Assembly: GCF_020443705.1 (NCBI RefSeq)
Contig: NZ_JAIZZK010000017.1
Span: 1-64,000, forward strand
DNA from: Clostridium algoriphilum
Lineage (GTDB): Bacteria > Bacillota > Clostridia > Clostridiales > Clostridiaceae
DNA: 64,000 bases
Direction of reading: 5' to 3'
Numbering within the stretch: the first letter of the stretch is position 1; every line of letters begins with the position of its first letter. Of the stretch, positions 30,201 through 39,167 are shown in pieces. The notes beneath the pieces are model-generated. The model searched no databases. It was not told the origin of the DNA and saw only the letters and a list, made by a program, of their open reading frames with translations. The translations under genes were made by a program, and so were the position numbers.

Positions 30201-30746
30201 TTAATCCTCATAAGAAACTGGTACATTTTTTATTCCGAGTTCTTGTGCTGCAGCATATTGATCATATCCTGACACAATTATAAAACTATCTTTCTTAATA
30301 ACAATAGGTTTATTAAACTTATTATTATTTTTCATATAATTTAATGCTTTGTTCTTTGAACGTTTTACTGATAAATCTTCATTCTCATTAACAATTTTCG
30401 AAATATCAATGATTTCATCAGTTCCAATTGGCATTTCATCAACCAAATCAATGTGACCATTTTCATCTTTTAACAGATTGAATATTTTAATTGATGTTGC
30501 TTCTACTGATATAAAAGGTGTACCTTTACTATTTACACATGCTTTAAGCTCACCTTTGATTACAAAATAATTTACATCCTTCATTCCTATTACGGCGTCT
30601 CTCCAATAATCTTTTTTTACAATGACTCTATAAACTGAATTCATATCATCATAAGTTCCTATTTTAAATAGTAACTTAACATCCCCATTCTCTAACCTAT
30701 TTGTTTTTGCAGGTAACCCCTTAATTATAATCTCACTTTTATTCAT
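30201..30746 (-). CDS. ParB/sulfiredoxin-fold nuclease-like domain protein with an N-terminal beta-rich domain
   Basis: A 181-residue protein. Residues about 1-95 are beta-rich (EIIIKGLPAKTNRLENGDVK, YRVIVKKDYWRDAVIGMKDV) and could be an OB-like fold; this is uncertain. Residues about 110-181 (IDISKIVNENEDLSVKRSKN, FIIVSGYDQYAAAQELGIKN) carry the ParB-like pattern VSGYDQYAAAQELG, which in classical ParB is the GxHRxxAA box, here lacking the HR. No parA, plasmid genes or parS are visible. Start: ATG after AAAAGGAGAATTTAATT. Monocistronic with a strong hairpin upstream. Confidence 0.6.
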   Translation of the reverse strand: MNKSEIIIKGLPAKTNRLENGDVKLLFKIGTYDDMNSVYRVIVKKDYWRDAVIGMKDVNYFVIKGELKACVNSKGTPFISVEATSIKIFNLLKDENGHIDLVDEMPIGTDEIIDISKIVNENEDLSVKRSKNKALNYMKNNNKFNKPIVIKKDSFIIVSGYDQYAAAQELGIKNVPVSYED

Positions 30747-30840
30747 AATTAAATTCTCCTTTTAGTTGTACATATTTTTTTATAATACTTACATCATCAA
30801 ATATTAATTTAAGAATATCCTTGCTCTCAAATTTAAAAAA

Positions 30841-30880
30841 TAAACACCTAGAAAGCACATGTTGCTTTCTAGGTGTTTAT
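30841..30880. terminator. Long perfect stem-loop
   Basis: Stem AAACACCTAGAAAGCA / TGCTTTCTAGGTGTTT with a CATGT loop, flanked by A-rich and T-containing sequence. It lies 94 bases upstream of the ParB-like gene. It most likely terminates transcripts arriving from the ger operon side on the minus strand. Confidence 0.75.
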
Positions 30881-30882
30881 AA

Positions 30883-31014
30883 TTAGATATATTTTAAATT
30901 AATATTAGTTTTTTCGCAAGTAAATTTACCTAATGCTATATTAGTTGTCTTTAGATATTTTTCTGTTGTAGAAATTTTATCATTACAAGCTAACACAGAC
31001 TTCACCTCATTCAT
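30883..31014 (-). CDS. Possible small protein, 37-43 aa, unidentified
   Basis: A short open frame starting MNEVKSVLACNDKISTTEKY and ending in TCEKTNINLKYI. The ATG at 31014 lacks a ribosome site; the in-frame GTG at 30996 has GAGGTGA 6 bases upstream and is more likely. The strong hairpin starts right at its stop codon. I do not recognise it. It lies downstream of gerC-type gene on the same strand and could be chance. Confidence 0.3.
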   Translation of the reverse strand: MNEVKSVLACNDKISTTEKYLKTTNIALGKFTCEKTNINLKYI

Positions 31015-31122
31015 TAATTTTAAACTATTGTTTTTACTATCTTTTCTTATAAGTATTGTACCATTTTATTCATAGAATTACAATTTAAAAAATGTTTAGT
31101 TCTTAAAATCTATTGTAACACT

Positions 31123-32256
31123 CTACCGTATATCACCATATTCAACTAAATTAAATTTAACATGAACAGTAATTGTTGCTTCTTTATATTGTGTATGCCA
31201 ATCTACTTTTTTAAAGTAGCTGTTATACTTAACTCTTACCATATCACCTATACCAATAGGATCGCTTTCTATTCTTTGCATGTATCCAATCAATTTTTGA
31301 CAATCTCCTCGAATTTGTTCCTGTACATAATCATTTAACTTTTTAATTTCTTTTTCATCATCTAAATTGTCCCATTTATACTCATCTGCATATCCAGATA
31401 AATCTAAATAAATATCAACTACGGGTTTATTATTTTTAATTGAAACATTTATTTTTTTACTATTTTGGCTAAGTTGAATAGCTGCGCTTTGCTTTTCACT
31501 ATAAGTTTCTTTGACACTCGCCGGAATCCCAGCATTGTAGGTATATTTTTTATGTTTTAAAGTTTTCATCATTGCAATTAAGAGTCCACTATCTTGTGCG
31601 TTTATACTTCCAACCATTTTTTTATTTGAAAATAGAGCTGAACCTTTGACTTCAACAGACTTATCAGTAATCTTTATCAAAGGAGCTGTATTATCAATAC
31701 CTGGAGCCATACTTATTAAGTCATAATTAAAAATCCTTGTTTCATTGATGTTTGCGGTGCTAACCGCACGTTCAAGAAGAGTAGTAATATATATAGATGT
31801 TCTAGGTTTATCCTTTAAATTATCTTCTGCTTGGTGTATTAAACTTCTAGGGCTTCCGTCAACAACCACAACCCAGGCAAGGATTGGGTCTGATGGATCC
31901 CTTTCAAATATTGAATTAACATCAACTATATGCCCTTCTCCAGCAAATTCTTTAGAGTATAAAATCATCTGAATATTACCTGCCAGCATTAGCTTTCCTG
32001 ATCTTCTGTTAAATTTGTCCCTAGCTACCCTTACTAAATTTGTTTCACCTTCAAATATTTCTGCCCTAGAAGTCTTAATATCAGGATCGACTATTGGCAT
32101 GGCATAGGTAACATTTAAATTACCTTGTGGCGCTTGCTCTACACCTATTATAGTCAAAAAACTAGTTTTCTCTACTAAGACTTGATCCCAGCAACCGCAA
32201 AGTATAAAGGGAATAATAATTAATAATACATATATCTTTTTTATCCTTTTATACAT
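31123..32256 (-). CDS. Spore germination receptor lipoprotein, Ger(x)C family (GerAC/GerKC type)
   Basis: A 377-residue lipoprotein subunit of a GerA-type germinant receptor in the spore inner membrane. Signal peptide followed by lipobox FILCGC, then the hallmark WDQVLVEKTSFLTIIGVEQA (about 23-42). Middle and C-terminal Ger(x)C motifs include IVDVNSIFERDPSDPILAWV and a final beta-rich domain. It is the last gene of the A-B-C operon, overlapping gerB by 8 bases, with AAAGGAGTGAATCCAC before ATG. The germinant cannot be read from sequence. Confidence 0.93.
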   Translation of the reverse strand: MYKRIKKIYVLLIIIPFILCGCWDQVLVEKTSFLTIIGVEQAPQGNLNVTYAMPIVDPDIKTSRAEIFEGETNLVRVARDKFNRRSGKLMLAGNIQMILYSKEFAGEGHIVDVNSIFERDPSDPILAWVVVVDGSPRSLIHQAEDNLKDKPRTSIYITTLLERAVSTANINETRIFNYDLISMAPGIDNTAPLIKITDKSVEVKGSALFSNKKMVGSINAQDSGLLIAMMKTLKHKKYTYNAGIPASVKETYSEKQSAAIQLSQNSKKINVSIKNNKPVVDIYLDLSGYADEYKWDNLDDEKEIKKLNDYVQEQIRGDCQKLIGYMQRIESDPIGIGDMVRVKYNSYFKKVDWHTQYKEATITVHVKFNLVEYGDIR

Positions 32257-33337
32257 GTGGATTCACTCCTTTTTTTCGTATGAAGGAAAATAAGTAACAT
32301 ATAATTAAAAATATTGAAAATATAGTTCCAGCTATCATCATCCCATTACTATATATATCTATATTAGAGATACTTTTAGGTACATTACTTAATAATATTG
32401 TTATTGAGGTAAATATAAATAGATATATACCCTTTTTCTTTAGATTTAATAGTTTATTTATACTATAATAGGCTATACAAAAGTATCCTCTAGTTGTCAT
32501 AGCCATTGCTGGTAGCCATATAGCAATAAAAAGTATATCCATTCTTTCAATTATTGGGGCTTTATATGATCTGATCAGTGTAAAAGTGGGAAATATACTT
32601 TTTTTCAGCATTTCCTCTCCAAAAAAAGACGTAACAACTAGAAGAATAATAACACAAAATATAGTGGTAATTATATTGGAACCTATTGCATATTTCATAG
32701 CCTTTTTTTTATTTGTAATTTCGGGATATATAACTGAAATTACCTCATAACCTAGGAATGCATAAATACAGGGACTAAAGCTAGCTTTTATGCCTTCTAT
32801 ACCACTTTGGCCAATAGGCAATAAAAAGTTTATTCTTAAACCATTAAATACAAGGAGACACAAAATACAACAAAAAGTCAAGGAAAGATATATTGTAGAT
32901 GCAAATCTAGTTACGTATTTTAGTCCGTACCATGTTAAGTAGTAAGTAGGCATTAAAATGAAAATACATAGTACTAATGTAGGCGTTGATCTTAATAGAT
33001 CAATATGTACTATATTTGTATAACCTCTTAAACTTAAACATGCGCTGTACCATAAATATAAAGCTATAAGTAAATTCAACAAACCACCTAGGTACTTTCC
33101 GTATAAAAGTTTATTTATTTCGTATATAGATTTATTGTTATACCTATTCATAAGTTTTATTATAAGAAAAATTACAGCAGTTATTATTGTTCCATATAGC
33201 AACATTGAAATCCAACCATCATGACCGCAAACTATAGCTAAAGAAGCTGGTAAGCTAAGAATTCCTGTACCTATTTGAATTGATACAATAAGACCCATTA
33301 ATTGACTAGAGGTAATATTATTTTCTCTACTATCCAT
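32249..33337 (-). CDS. Spore germination receptor permease subunit (GerAB/GerKB type)
   Basis: A 362-residue APC-superfamily-like protein with about ten membrane segments. It has the family's N-terminal ITSSQLMGLIVSIQIGTGIL, SLPASLA, and FLGYEVISVIYPEITNKKKA in the middle. The B subunit is the germinant-binding part of the receptor. It overlaps gerA by 8 bases and gerC by 8 bases, so the three genes form one translationally coupled operon, presumably transcribed in the forespore. Start: ATG after GAGGTAAGAAAA. Confidence 0.93.
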   Translation of the reverse strand: MDSRENNITSSQLMGLIVSIQIGTGILSLPASLAIVCGHDGWISMLLYGTIITAVIFLIIKLMNRYNNKSIYEINKLLYGKYLGGLLNLLIALYLWYSACLSLRGYTNIVHIDLLRSTPTLVLCIFILMPTYYLTWYGLKYVTRFASTIYLSLTFCCILCLLVFNGLRINFLLPIGQSGIEGIKASFSPCIYAFLGYEVISVIYPEITNKKKAMKYAIGSNIITTIFCVIILLVVTSFFGEEMLKKSIFPTFTLIRSYKAPIIERMDILFIAIWLPAMAMTTRGYFCIAYYSINKLLNLKKKGIYLFIFTSITILLSNVPKSISNIDIYSNGMMIAGTIFSIFLIICYLFSFIRKKGVNPHV

Positions 33338-34805
33338 TTTTCTTACCTCTTTCCTTATCCAGTGGTTTCGCTACATCTGGTCTTTTCTTTAAATATCTAA
33401 TTGGTGCCCTTATATAAGTATCTTTTAAATCACCAAACTTAAACGGCGCTATAGGCTGAAAATATGGTTCTCCAAGAGACTCTAACACTAATAGATGCGC
33501 AAGTAACATTACCATGGGAATTACTACTCCCAAAATACCAAATATTGATGATGCTATCATAACCATATATTTAATAATTCTAATAGTGATCCCCAAATCA
33601 TAAGTAGGCATAGTATAGCCTGCTATGGCAGAAGCAGCGATTATTATTACCATCAGTCCGCTTGCTATCCCAGCCTGTATAGCTGTTTGACCTATTACTA
33701 ATCCTCCAACAATACTAATAGATGCAGTTATAAAAGATGGAAGTCTAATGGAAGCCTCTCTTACCATCTCTATCATAAATTCTACTAAAAATCCTTCAAC
33801 AACTGGAGGGAAAGGTACATTTGTTCTGGATTGTGCAAGTTGAACTAGTAAAGGTAGCGGTATCATGTAGTAATGGTAAGTAAGAAATGCAATATATATG
33901 CCAGGAAGAAATAAGGCTATTAATATTGCTAGCGTCCGAAGTATTCGCAGGTAAGTTGCGCCTACCCAGTGGGTTGAATAATCTTCAGGAGCTTGAGTAA
34001 ATGCATGAAAAGTTACAGGAGCTATCAATACAAACGAGGTTTCTTGAAGCATTATTAAAAATTTGCCCTCTAGTAATCCCGCTACGGCTTTGTCAGGTCT
34101 TTCAGTGGCCTGATATTGAGGAAAAATAGAATTTGGATGGTCCGCAATAATTTGTTCTAAATATCCAATTGCTAAAAAGCTGTCAGTATCTATTTGATTA
34201 ATTTTGTCAGAAATAATTTGTAGTAAGTTTGGATTGGCAATATGTTCAAGGTACGCTACCGAAATTGTTTGGTGTGATATATTTCCAACAGTATTTTTAA
34301 ATTTAAGTTTAACAGTTTTTAATTTCCTTCTGAGAGTAGCTATATTAGTTGCCATGTCTTCAATAAAGCCATCATGATCTCCTCTAACACTTTTTTCTCC
34401 TTCTGGCTCTTTTAAGGTTCTTTTTTCATGTTTTTTTAGTGTACATGAAATTCCTTGATTTAACCCCTCGCATATAAAAACTACATTTCCAGACAATATA
34501 TCTTCTATTAGATTGTCAATTACTATAAGGAAGGTTAGTCCTGCTACAGGAATTTTATTAGAAAGATATTTAAGTTCTTCAGAATCTAATTTTTTCAAAT
34601 TAAGTAAAGGAGTCATAAAATCTCTTTGAAAAAGGTCAATATCACATAACCCTTGAACAAAAAAGAAACAACCTTTTTTCCCCGAATTTAAAATAACCTT
34701 TCTCCTTATAATATCAGGACAATCTTTTAATGCCTCATCAATCAAGGAAAAATTTTTCTTATAATCATTATATAAATTTACATTTGTATTATTATCTTCA
34801 GCCAT
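33330..34805 (-). CDS. Spore germination receptor subunit A (GerAA/GerKA type)
   Basis: A 491-residue protein. The N-terminal hydrophilic domain (about 1-270) contains FFVQGLCDIDLFQRDFMTPL and YLEHIANPNLL. It is followed by the conserved QATERPDKAVAGLLEGKFLI and about five membrane helices (LPGIYIAFLTYHYYMIPLPL, VGGLVIGQTAIQAGIASGLM). It forms the ion-conducting core of the germinant receptor. First gene of the operon; ATG after GGTGATGTGAA. The A-B-C gene order differs from the split gerKA-KC / gerKB layout known in C. perfringens. Confidence 0.94.
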   Translation of the reverse strand: MAEDNNTNVNLYNDYKKNFSLIDEALKDCPDIIRRKVILNSGKKGCFFFVQGLCDIDLFQRDFMTPLLNLKKLDSEELKYLSNKIPVAGLTFLIVIDNLIEDILSGNVVFICEGLNQGISCTLKKHEKRTLKEPEGEKSVRGDHDGFIEDMATNIATLRRKLKTVKLKFKNTVGNISHQTISVAYLEHIANPNLLQIISDKINQIDTDSFLAIGYLEQIIADHPNSIFPQYQATERPDKAVAGLLEGKFLIMLQETSFVLIAPVTFHAFTQAPEDYSTHWVGATYLRILRTLAILIALFLPGIYIAFLTYHYYMIPLPLLVQLAQSRTNVPFPPVVEGFLVEFMIEMVREASIRLPSFITASISIVGGLVIGQTAIQAGIASGLMVIIIAASAIAGYTMPTYDLGITIRIIKYMVMIASSIFGILGVVIPMVMLLAHLLVLESLGEPYFQPIAPFKFGDLKDTYIRAPIRYLKKRPDVAKPLDKERGKKNG

Positions 34806-34865
34806 TTCACATCACCAATTTTAGTATTTGCAATATATATACTATTATACAAAATGTGTTTATGC

Positions 34866-34925
34866 AATCTAAAAAGTACAAAGGGATCGTACCAAAACGA
34901 TTCAATCATTTTGTCACGATCCCTT
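34866..34925 (-). terminator. Terminator of the ACT/UPF0210 operon
   Basis: On the minus strand a stem AAGGGATCGT / ACGATCCCTT encloses an inner AAAATGATT / CGTTTT-type pairing and is followed by TTGTACTTTTT. It separates the UPF0210 gene from the ger operon. Confidence 0.8.
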
Positions 34926-34951
34926 AAGATATAACTTTAAGTTTTCTATTA

Positions 34952-36307
34952 TTAATTCTTAAAGCTATGTATAGGCGCTGGAATTCTTCCACCACGATTT
35001 ATAAAATCAGCACTTGAGAATTCACTTACCTTCATAACAGGTGCACGTCCAAGAAGTCCACCAAATTCAACAGAATCCCCAACTTTTTTACCTGGCGCAG
35101 GTATAAGCCTTGTTGCAGTAGTTTTATTATTAATCATTCCAATTGCACACTCATCCGCAATAATTGCTGATATTGTTTCCGCAGGAGTGTCTCCCGGAAT
35201 AGCAATCATATCTAGACCTACTGAACATACGCATGTCATAGCTTCAAGTTTCTCAATGTTTAAAGCCCCTTTTTCAACAGCCTCAATCATTCCTTCATCC
35301 TCACTTACAGGTATAAATGCGCCACTTAATCCACCAACAGAACCAGAAGCCATTATTCCACCTTTTTTAACTGCATCATTTAACATGGCTAATGCACAAG
35401 TTGTTCCATGAGTTCCACATACCTCAAGGCCCATTTCCTCAAGAATTCTAGCAACACTATCACCTATAGCAGGTGTTGGTGCCAAAGATAAATCTACTAT
35501 ACCAAAAGGCACATTTAACCTTTTGGCAGCTTCCTTGCCTACTAATTGACCCATTCTTGTTATTTTAAAGGCAGTCTTCTTTATCTCTTCAGCTACAACT
35601 CCAAAATCCTCACCTCGTACTTTTTCAAGAGCAACCTTTACTGTACCTGGACCACTTATTCCTACATTTAGAGTACATTCAGGCTCTCCAACACCGTGGA
35701 AAGCTCCTGCCATAAAAGGATTATCTTCAACTGCATTTGCAAATACTACAATCTTTGCACAACCAAGTCCATCTCTATCTGAAGTTAATCTCGCAGATTC
35801 CTTAATAATCTGACCCATTTCACGGACACCATCCATGTTGATTCCTACCTTAGAACTTGCGACACATACTGATGAACATACCCGCTCAGTTACCCTCATA
35901 GCTTCAGGTATAGATGATATTAGTCTATGATCACCAGTAGTATATCCTTTTTGAATAAGCGCAGAAAATCCACCAATAAAGTTTATTCCAAGTTCATTTG
36001 CAATTTTATCAAGCATTATAGCATACTCTACATAGTTTTCATCTTGAGACGCTCCTGCTATTAGTGAAATTGGAGTAACTGAAATTCTCTTATTAATTAT
36101 TGGAACCCCATATTCCATCTCTAAATCTTCGCCTACCTTAACTAAGTTTCCAGCTAGTCTCATAATCTTATCATATATTCTCTGCCTAGACCTTTTACCA
36201 TCAAAATCACAACAATCAAGTAATGATATTCCCATAGTAAGCGTTCTAATATCTAACTTTTCATGATCTAACATTTTAACTGTTTCCATTATTTGATTAA
36301 TATTCAC
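34952..36307 (-). CDS. UPF0210 family protein (DUF711)
   Basis: A 451-residue member of UPF0210. Recognisable stretches are [83 protein letters not shown] and [14 protein letters not shown]. The family is structurally known but its biochemical activity is, to my knowledge, unassigned. It is typically paired with a small ACT-domain protein, as here (10-base gap). The operon is preceded by a glycine riboswitch, so the function probably relates to glycine metabolism or relief of glycine excess (inference). Start is GTG after TAGGAGGTAGAAA. Confidence 0.9.
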   Translation of the reverse strand: MNINQIMETVKMLDHEKLDIRTLTMGISLLDCCDFDGKRSRQRIYDKIMRLAGNLVKVGEDLEMEYGVPIINKRISVTPISLIAGASQDENYVEYAIMLDKIANELGINFIGGFSALIQKGYTTGDHRLISSIPEAMRVTERVCSSVCVASSKVGINMDGVREMGQIIKESARLTSDRDGLGCAKIVVFANAVEDNPFMAGAFHGVGEPECTLNVGISGPGTVKVALEKVRGEDFGVVAEEIKKTAFKITRMGQLVGKEAAKRLNVPFGIVDLSLAPTPAIGDSVARILEEMGLEVCGTHGTTCALAMLNDAVKKGGIMASGSVGGLSGAFIPVSEDEGMIEAVEKGALNIEKLEAMTCVCSVGLDMIAIPGDTPAETISAIIADECAIGMINNKTTATRLIPAPGKKVGDSVEFGGLLGRAPVMKVSEFSSADFINRGGRIPAPIHSFKN

Positions 36308-36317
36308 TTTCTACCTC

Positions 36318-36587
36318 CTATAAAAGATGCATTGAATTAAATACATCCTCGTGTTGCATTTTTATTAAAACTTTTAAAATTTTACCTTTTTCATTTAATG
36401 TTTCATTTAATTCCTTTAAAGAAATATTAATATTAGATAATTCCACGAGCATTACCATAGTAAAAAAATCATTCATAATAGTTTGATTAATGTCTAAAAT
36501 GTTTGCGTTTTTTTCAAACAAAAGATTTGATACATTAGCAATAATACCTACTTTGTCTTTTCCAATTACAGTTAACACAGCCTTCAT
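36318..36587 (-). CDS. ACT domain-containing protein (UPF0237 type)
   Basis: An 89-residue single ACT domain: MKAVLTVIGKDKVGIIANVS at the start, then NILDINQTIMNDFFTMVMLV. ACT domains bind small ligands, usually amino acids, and regulate partner proteins. The frame continues upstream to 36686, but those codons fall inside the riboswitch terminator; the ATG at 36587 follows GGAGGGAAAAAA and gives the normal domain start. It is translated just before the UPF0210 protein and probably regulates it or is its ligand sensor. Confidence 0.9.
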   Translation of the reverse strand: MKAVLTVIGKDKVGIIANVSNLLFEKNANILDINQTIMNDFFTMVMLVELSNINISLKELNETLNEKGKILKVLIKMQHEDVFNSMHLL

Positions 36588-36606
36588 TTTTTTCCCTCCA
36601 TTTTTT

Positions 36607-36826
36607 AGTCGCAAAAAGAGCCGAATAGATAATATTCGACCCTTGAAATCAATATTATCCCTTGTCCTTTTACCTGAGAGTTTCATTAGTTTTTACTAAC
36701 TTTCTCCTTCGGTGCTCAATTAGAGTCTCTCCAAGGGCTCGTCCTGTAACAGTCATATCAATGTGGTACCTGAAAATTTAACTTTTTTTGGGTATATAGA
36801 TTCCTATACACTCCTGCTACACTCAT
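36607..36826 (-). promoter_or_regulatory. Glycine riboswitch with one good aptamer, a degenerate upstream aptamer and a terminator/antiterminator
   Basis: On the minus strand aptamer II has P1 CCCTTG / CAAGGG (36732-36737 with 36659-36664), GGAGAG, the core CACCGAAGGAG, and CTCTCAGGTAAAAGGAC, all diagnostic for glycine riboswitches. Upstream, a P1-like GTAGCAG / CTGTTAC (36814-36820 with 36746-36752) and CAGG remain of aptamer I, but its GCCGAAG core is missing. The expression platform is a terminator AGGGTCGAATA / TATTCGGCTCT then TTTTT (36613-36643), competing with an antiterminator GATAATATT / AATATTATC (36651-36659 with 36628-36636). Most likely an ON switch for the ACT/UPF0210 genes. Confidence 0.9.
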
Positions 36827-36947
36827 CCGAACTATTAAATTGTAAGTTATTATTATTATAATATCAGTTTTAACAATTAATTTCAACATATTCTATTCTT
36901 TTAGTCTACATAATCTATATATTCACCTATTTTTAGTTATAATATGC

Positions 36948-38156
36948 TTAAGCTACTTCTTCTTTTTCTAGTTTTTCACTTTTGTTAATATTACTCCTAT
37001 AAAGCATACATGAGTATACTACCAAAAGTAAAATTATGAATACTGAAGAAACTCTATACATAATTGCATAACCTTTGTACCCAGCAATAGAACCAAGAAG
37101 AACTGATCCAACTGTATAAGCTAAATCCATAGCAGATAAGAAAGTTCCATTTGCTGCACCCTTTCTATTTTCTGGTGAACGATTTACAGCCCAAGCCTGC
37201 AGTGATGGTTGCACCGCTCCATATCCAAGACCATAAAATAAAGAAGCTATCACAAGAGCAGGCACAGAACTTGCATAGGATAATAATATAAGACCTATAA
37301 TTAATGAAATTGAACCAGGGATTATTATTACAACATGTCCCCTTTTATCAAATATCTTTCCAACAAAAGGTCTTGTAACTAAAATTATTGAAAGATATCC
37401 AACAAAGTAAATCCAAATTGAGGATATTTTTAATTCTTTGCCATACAACATTATATAACTCATAATTCCACACAGCGTAATTACAAGAAGAAAACATAAC
37501 AAAGAAGGCAAGGCTGCTTTCTTTTCAAATGAATCAGCCAAGGAAAACTTTTTCTTTAAATTCTTTTCATTAAAAGTATTTTTTGGTATTTTAACCTGAC
37601 TAAGAAATATTACTCCTATAACTACTAATGCGATTGATGTAAGTGCAATATTCTTAAAACTGTATAAATTCATTATAATTATTGCAAATATAGGTGATAA
37701 TGCCATAGATATTATCATTGAAAGTGAATAGTAGCCCATGCCTTCACCACGTTTATCTACGGGTATAATATTCGAGAAAATTGCAGCTGCTCCAGTAGAC
37801 GCGAGTCCCCACCCTATTCCCTGAATGATACGAACAAAAATTATTGCATCTAAGGGAAGCCAAATAAATGATAATGTACTTCCTGCAAGGATTATCGAAC
37901 CTACTAGAAGCAAAGGCTTGATTTCTATTTTATCCATAATACTTCCTGTAAATAGTCTAATTAACAAAGAAGTTATAGAAAATGTACTTACAACGAGACT
38001 TGCTTCAAGGTTACTCCCCCCACTAGCCTTTGCATATGCAGGTAATGTTGGTGTAAGCATATAGAAAGCTAGATATATAAATAGATTAGAAAATAACATT
38101 AATATATAACTTTTAGTCCATAGTTTTGATGTTCTTGTCTTAATATTTGCTTTCAA
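36948..38156 (-). CDS. Major facilitator superfamily transporter
   Basis: A 402-residue MFS protein with about 12 membrane helices. The loop 2-3 motif is RLFTGSIMDKIEIKPLLLVG and the loop 8-9 repeat is RPFVGKIFDKRGH. The helix-5 region GWGLASTGAAAIFSNIIPVD and KRGEGMGYYSLSM resemble the drug/metabolite exporter groups. Start is TTG, one base after the stop of the MarR gene, using the AAGGAAGG inside the MarR end. Co-expression with a MarR regulator suggests an inducible exporter. The substrate is unknown. Confidence 0.9.
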   Translation of the reverse strand: MKANIKTRTSKLWTKSYILMLFSNLFIYLAFYMLTPTLPAYAKASGGSNLEASLVVSTFSITSLLIRLFTGSIMDKIEIKPLLLVGSIILAGSTLSFIWLPLDAIIFVRIIQGIGWGLASTGAAAIFSNIIPVDKRGEGMGYYSLSMIISMALSPIFAIIIMNLYSFKNIALTSIALVVIGVIFLSQVKIPKNTFNEKNLKKKFSLADSFEKKAALPSLLCFLLVITLCGIMSYIMLYGKELKISSIWIYFVGYLSIILVTRPFVGKIFDKRGHVVIIIPGSISLIIGLILLSYASSVPALVIASLFYGLGYGAVQPSLQAWAVNRSPENRKGAANGTFLSAMDLAYTVGSVLLGSIAGYKGYAIMYRVSSVFIILLLVVYSCMLYRSNINKSEKLEKEEVA

Positions 38157-38157
38157 A

Positions 38158-38607
38158 TTAATCCTTCCTTTCTTCTTGTAAATCGTCTATATTTTCATTT
38201 ATTTGTAGAAAAACTCTATTAAATATTTCTAGCTTCTCATGAGAAATACCCTTAAGAATATCATTGAATATTTCCTCTAAAAATGGAATAACTTTTTTGC
38301 AGGTGCTTAAACCTTCGTCAGTTATATGTATAACAATGGACCTTCTGTCTTCTTTACTTTGGTGCCTTTCAATAAAGTTTTTTCTTTCTAATATATCAAT
38401 TATTCTAGTTAAAGTAGATTGATCTTTTGTTGAAATCTCCGCTAGTTGCTTTTGACTTATTTTATCTTTTTTAGATAATTTCATTAATACTGCCCATTGC
38501 TCTGTTGTAAGATGAAACTTAACCAGTCTACTATTAAGGTAATGTAATAATTTTTTATTGATTTTATTTGTAAGCATTCCAATATCTTGGTCATAAGATT
38601 CAAACAT
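38158..38607 (-). CDS. MarR-family transcriptional regulator
   Basis: About 149 residues. It has the winged helix KKDKISQKQLAEISTKDQST then LTRIIDILERKNFIERHQSK with EDRRS, the MarR wing. The frame extends to 38643, but the ATG at 38607 (MFESYDQDIG) follows GGGGAG and gives the standard length. It is translationally linked to the downstream MFS gene and probably represses its own operon, with release by a small ligand. No clear palindrome stands out in the short AT-rich upstream stretch. Confidence 0.88.
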   Translation of the reverse strand: MFESYDQDIGMLTNKINKKLLHYLNSRLVKFHLTTEQWAVLMKLSKKDKISQKQLAEISTKDQSTLTRIIDILERKNFIERHQSKEDRRSIVIHITDEGLSTCKKVIPFLEEIFNDILKGISHEKLEIFNRVFLQINENIDDLQEERKD

Positions 38608-38689
38608 ATTTTTATCATCTCCCCTAATTACTTGTTGCATCATTAATTAGTACAACATCTAATTATATACTCCTTTTAATGTTATTTCA

Positions 38690-39013
38690 ATGTTTATATA
38701 TAAAAGTTATTATATTTATATTTTACAAATAATTACTTTACAATCTAATTGTACAAGCCTATACATTATAATCCTTACTGTTGAATCTCAAGTACACAGC
38801 CCAGTATCATATATTGTAGATTGCGTTAAAATATTAAAAAAATATTTTACTTCAATAACTATTGAAATATATCCAGAAGTTGGGGGGCACAGTGGAAAAG
38901 CTAAAAGTGAAGGACAATTTGAAATTTCAGATCCTAGAGATGTAAATGAAATGAGTGACATGCTCTATGCTAAAGGTTACCAGCCAGTTTTTAAAGATTG
39001 GGATATTATTTAA
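38690..39013 (+). CDS. Hypothetical protein, possibly N-terminally broken
   Basis: The C-terminal 80 residues ([60 protein letters not shown], ending PVFKDWDII) look like a genuine small alpha/beta protein. The first ~28 residues are a run of Tyr/Ile/Leu codons in AT-rich DNA without a ribosome site, so the annotated ATG is doubtful and the true start may be lost or use a rare codon. I do not recognise the family. A hairpin terminator follows its stop. Confidence 0.4.
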   Translation: MFIYKSYYIYILQIITLQSNCTSLYIIILTVESQVHSPVSYIVDCVKILKKYFTSITIEIYPEVGGHSGKAKSEGQFEISDPRDVNEMSDMLYAKGYQPVFKDWDII

Positions 39014-39050
39014 TGATAGAATTAGAATTCAATTATCCTAATTCTATCAT
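39014..39050 (+). terminator. Terminator after the 38690 gene
   Basis: Stem TGATAGAATTAG / CTAATTCTATCA with a 12-base loop, starting at the stop codon. Only TT follows the stem, so it is moderate. Confidence 0.65.
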
Positions 39051-39108
39051 TGGAAGCTATATATGGAATAAAACTTCATAATATAATGGATATTAGAAAG
39101 GGAAGCAC

Positions 39109-39152
39109 AAAGAGATGATTTCTGTACAACCAGAAATCATCTCTTTGTTTGT
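39109..39152. terminator. Terminator between the 38690 gene and lon
   Basis: Perfect stem AAAGAGATGATTTCTG / CAGAAATCATCTCTTT with a 6-base loop. A GTTTGTTATTTTT tail follows on the plus strand. It also lies 20 bases downstream of the lon stop on the other strand. Confidence 0.85.
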
Positions 39153-39167
39153 TATTTTTATAAATTT

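Noticed and set aside
28827-30746. Toxin-antitoxin module formed by the RHH-like and neighbouring genes
   Set aside because: The neighbours are on the other strand, not overlapping, and none resembles a known toxin.
36588-36686. N-terminal extension of the ACT-domain frame (33 extra codons)
   Set aside because: The codons are the riboswitch terminator and aptamer tail; the ATG at 36587 has the ribosome site and the normal domain start.
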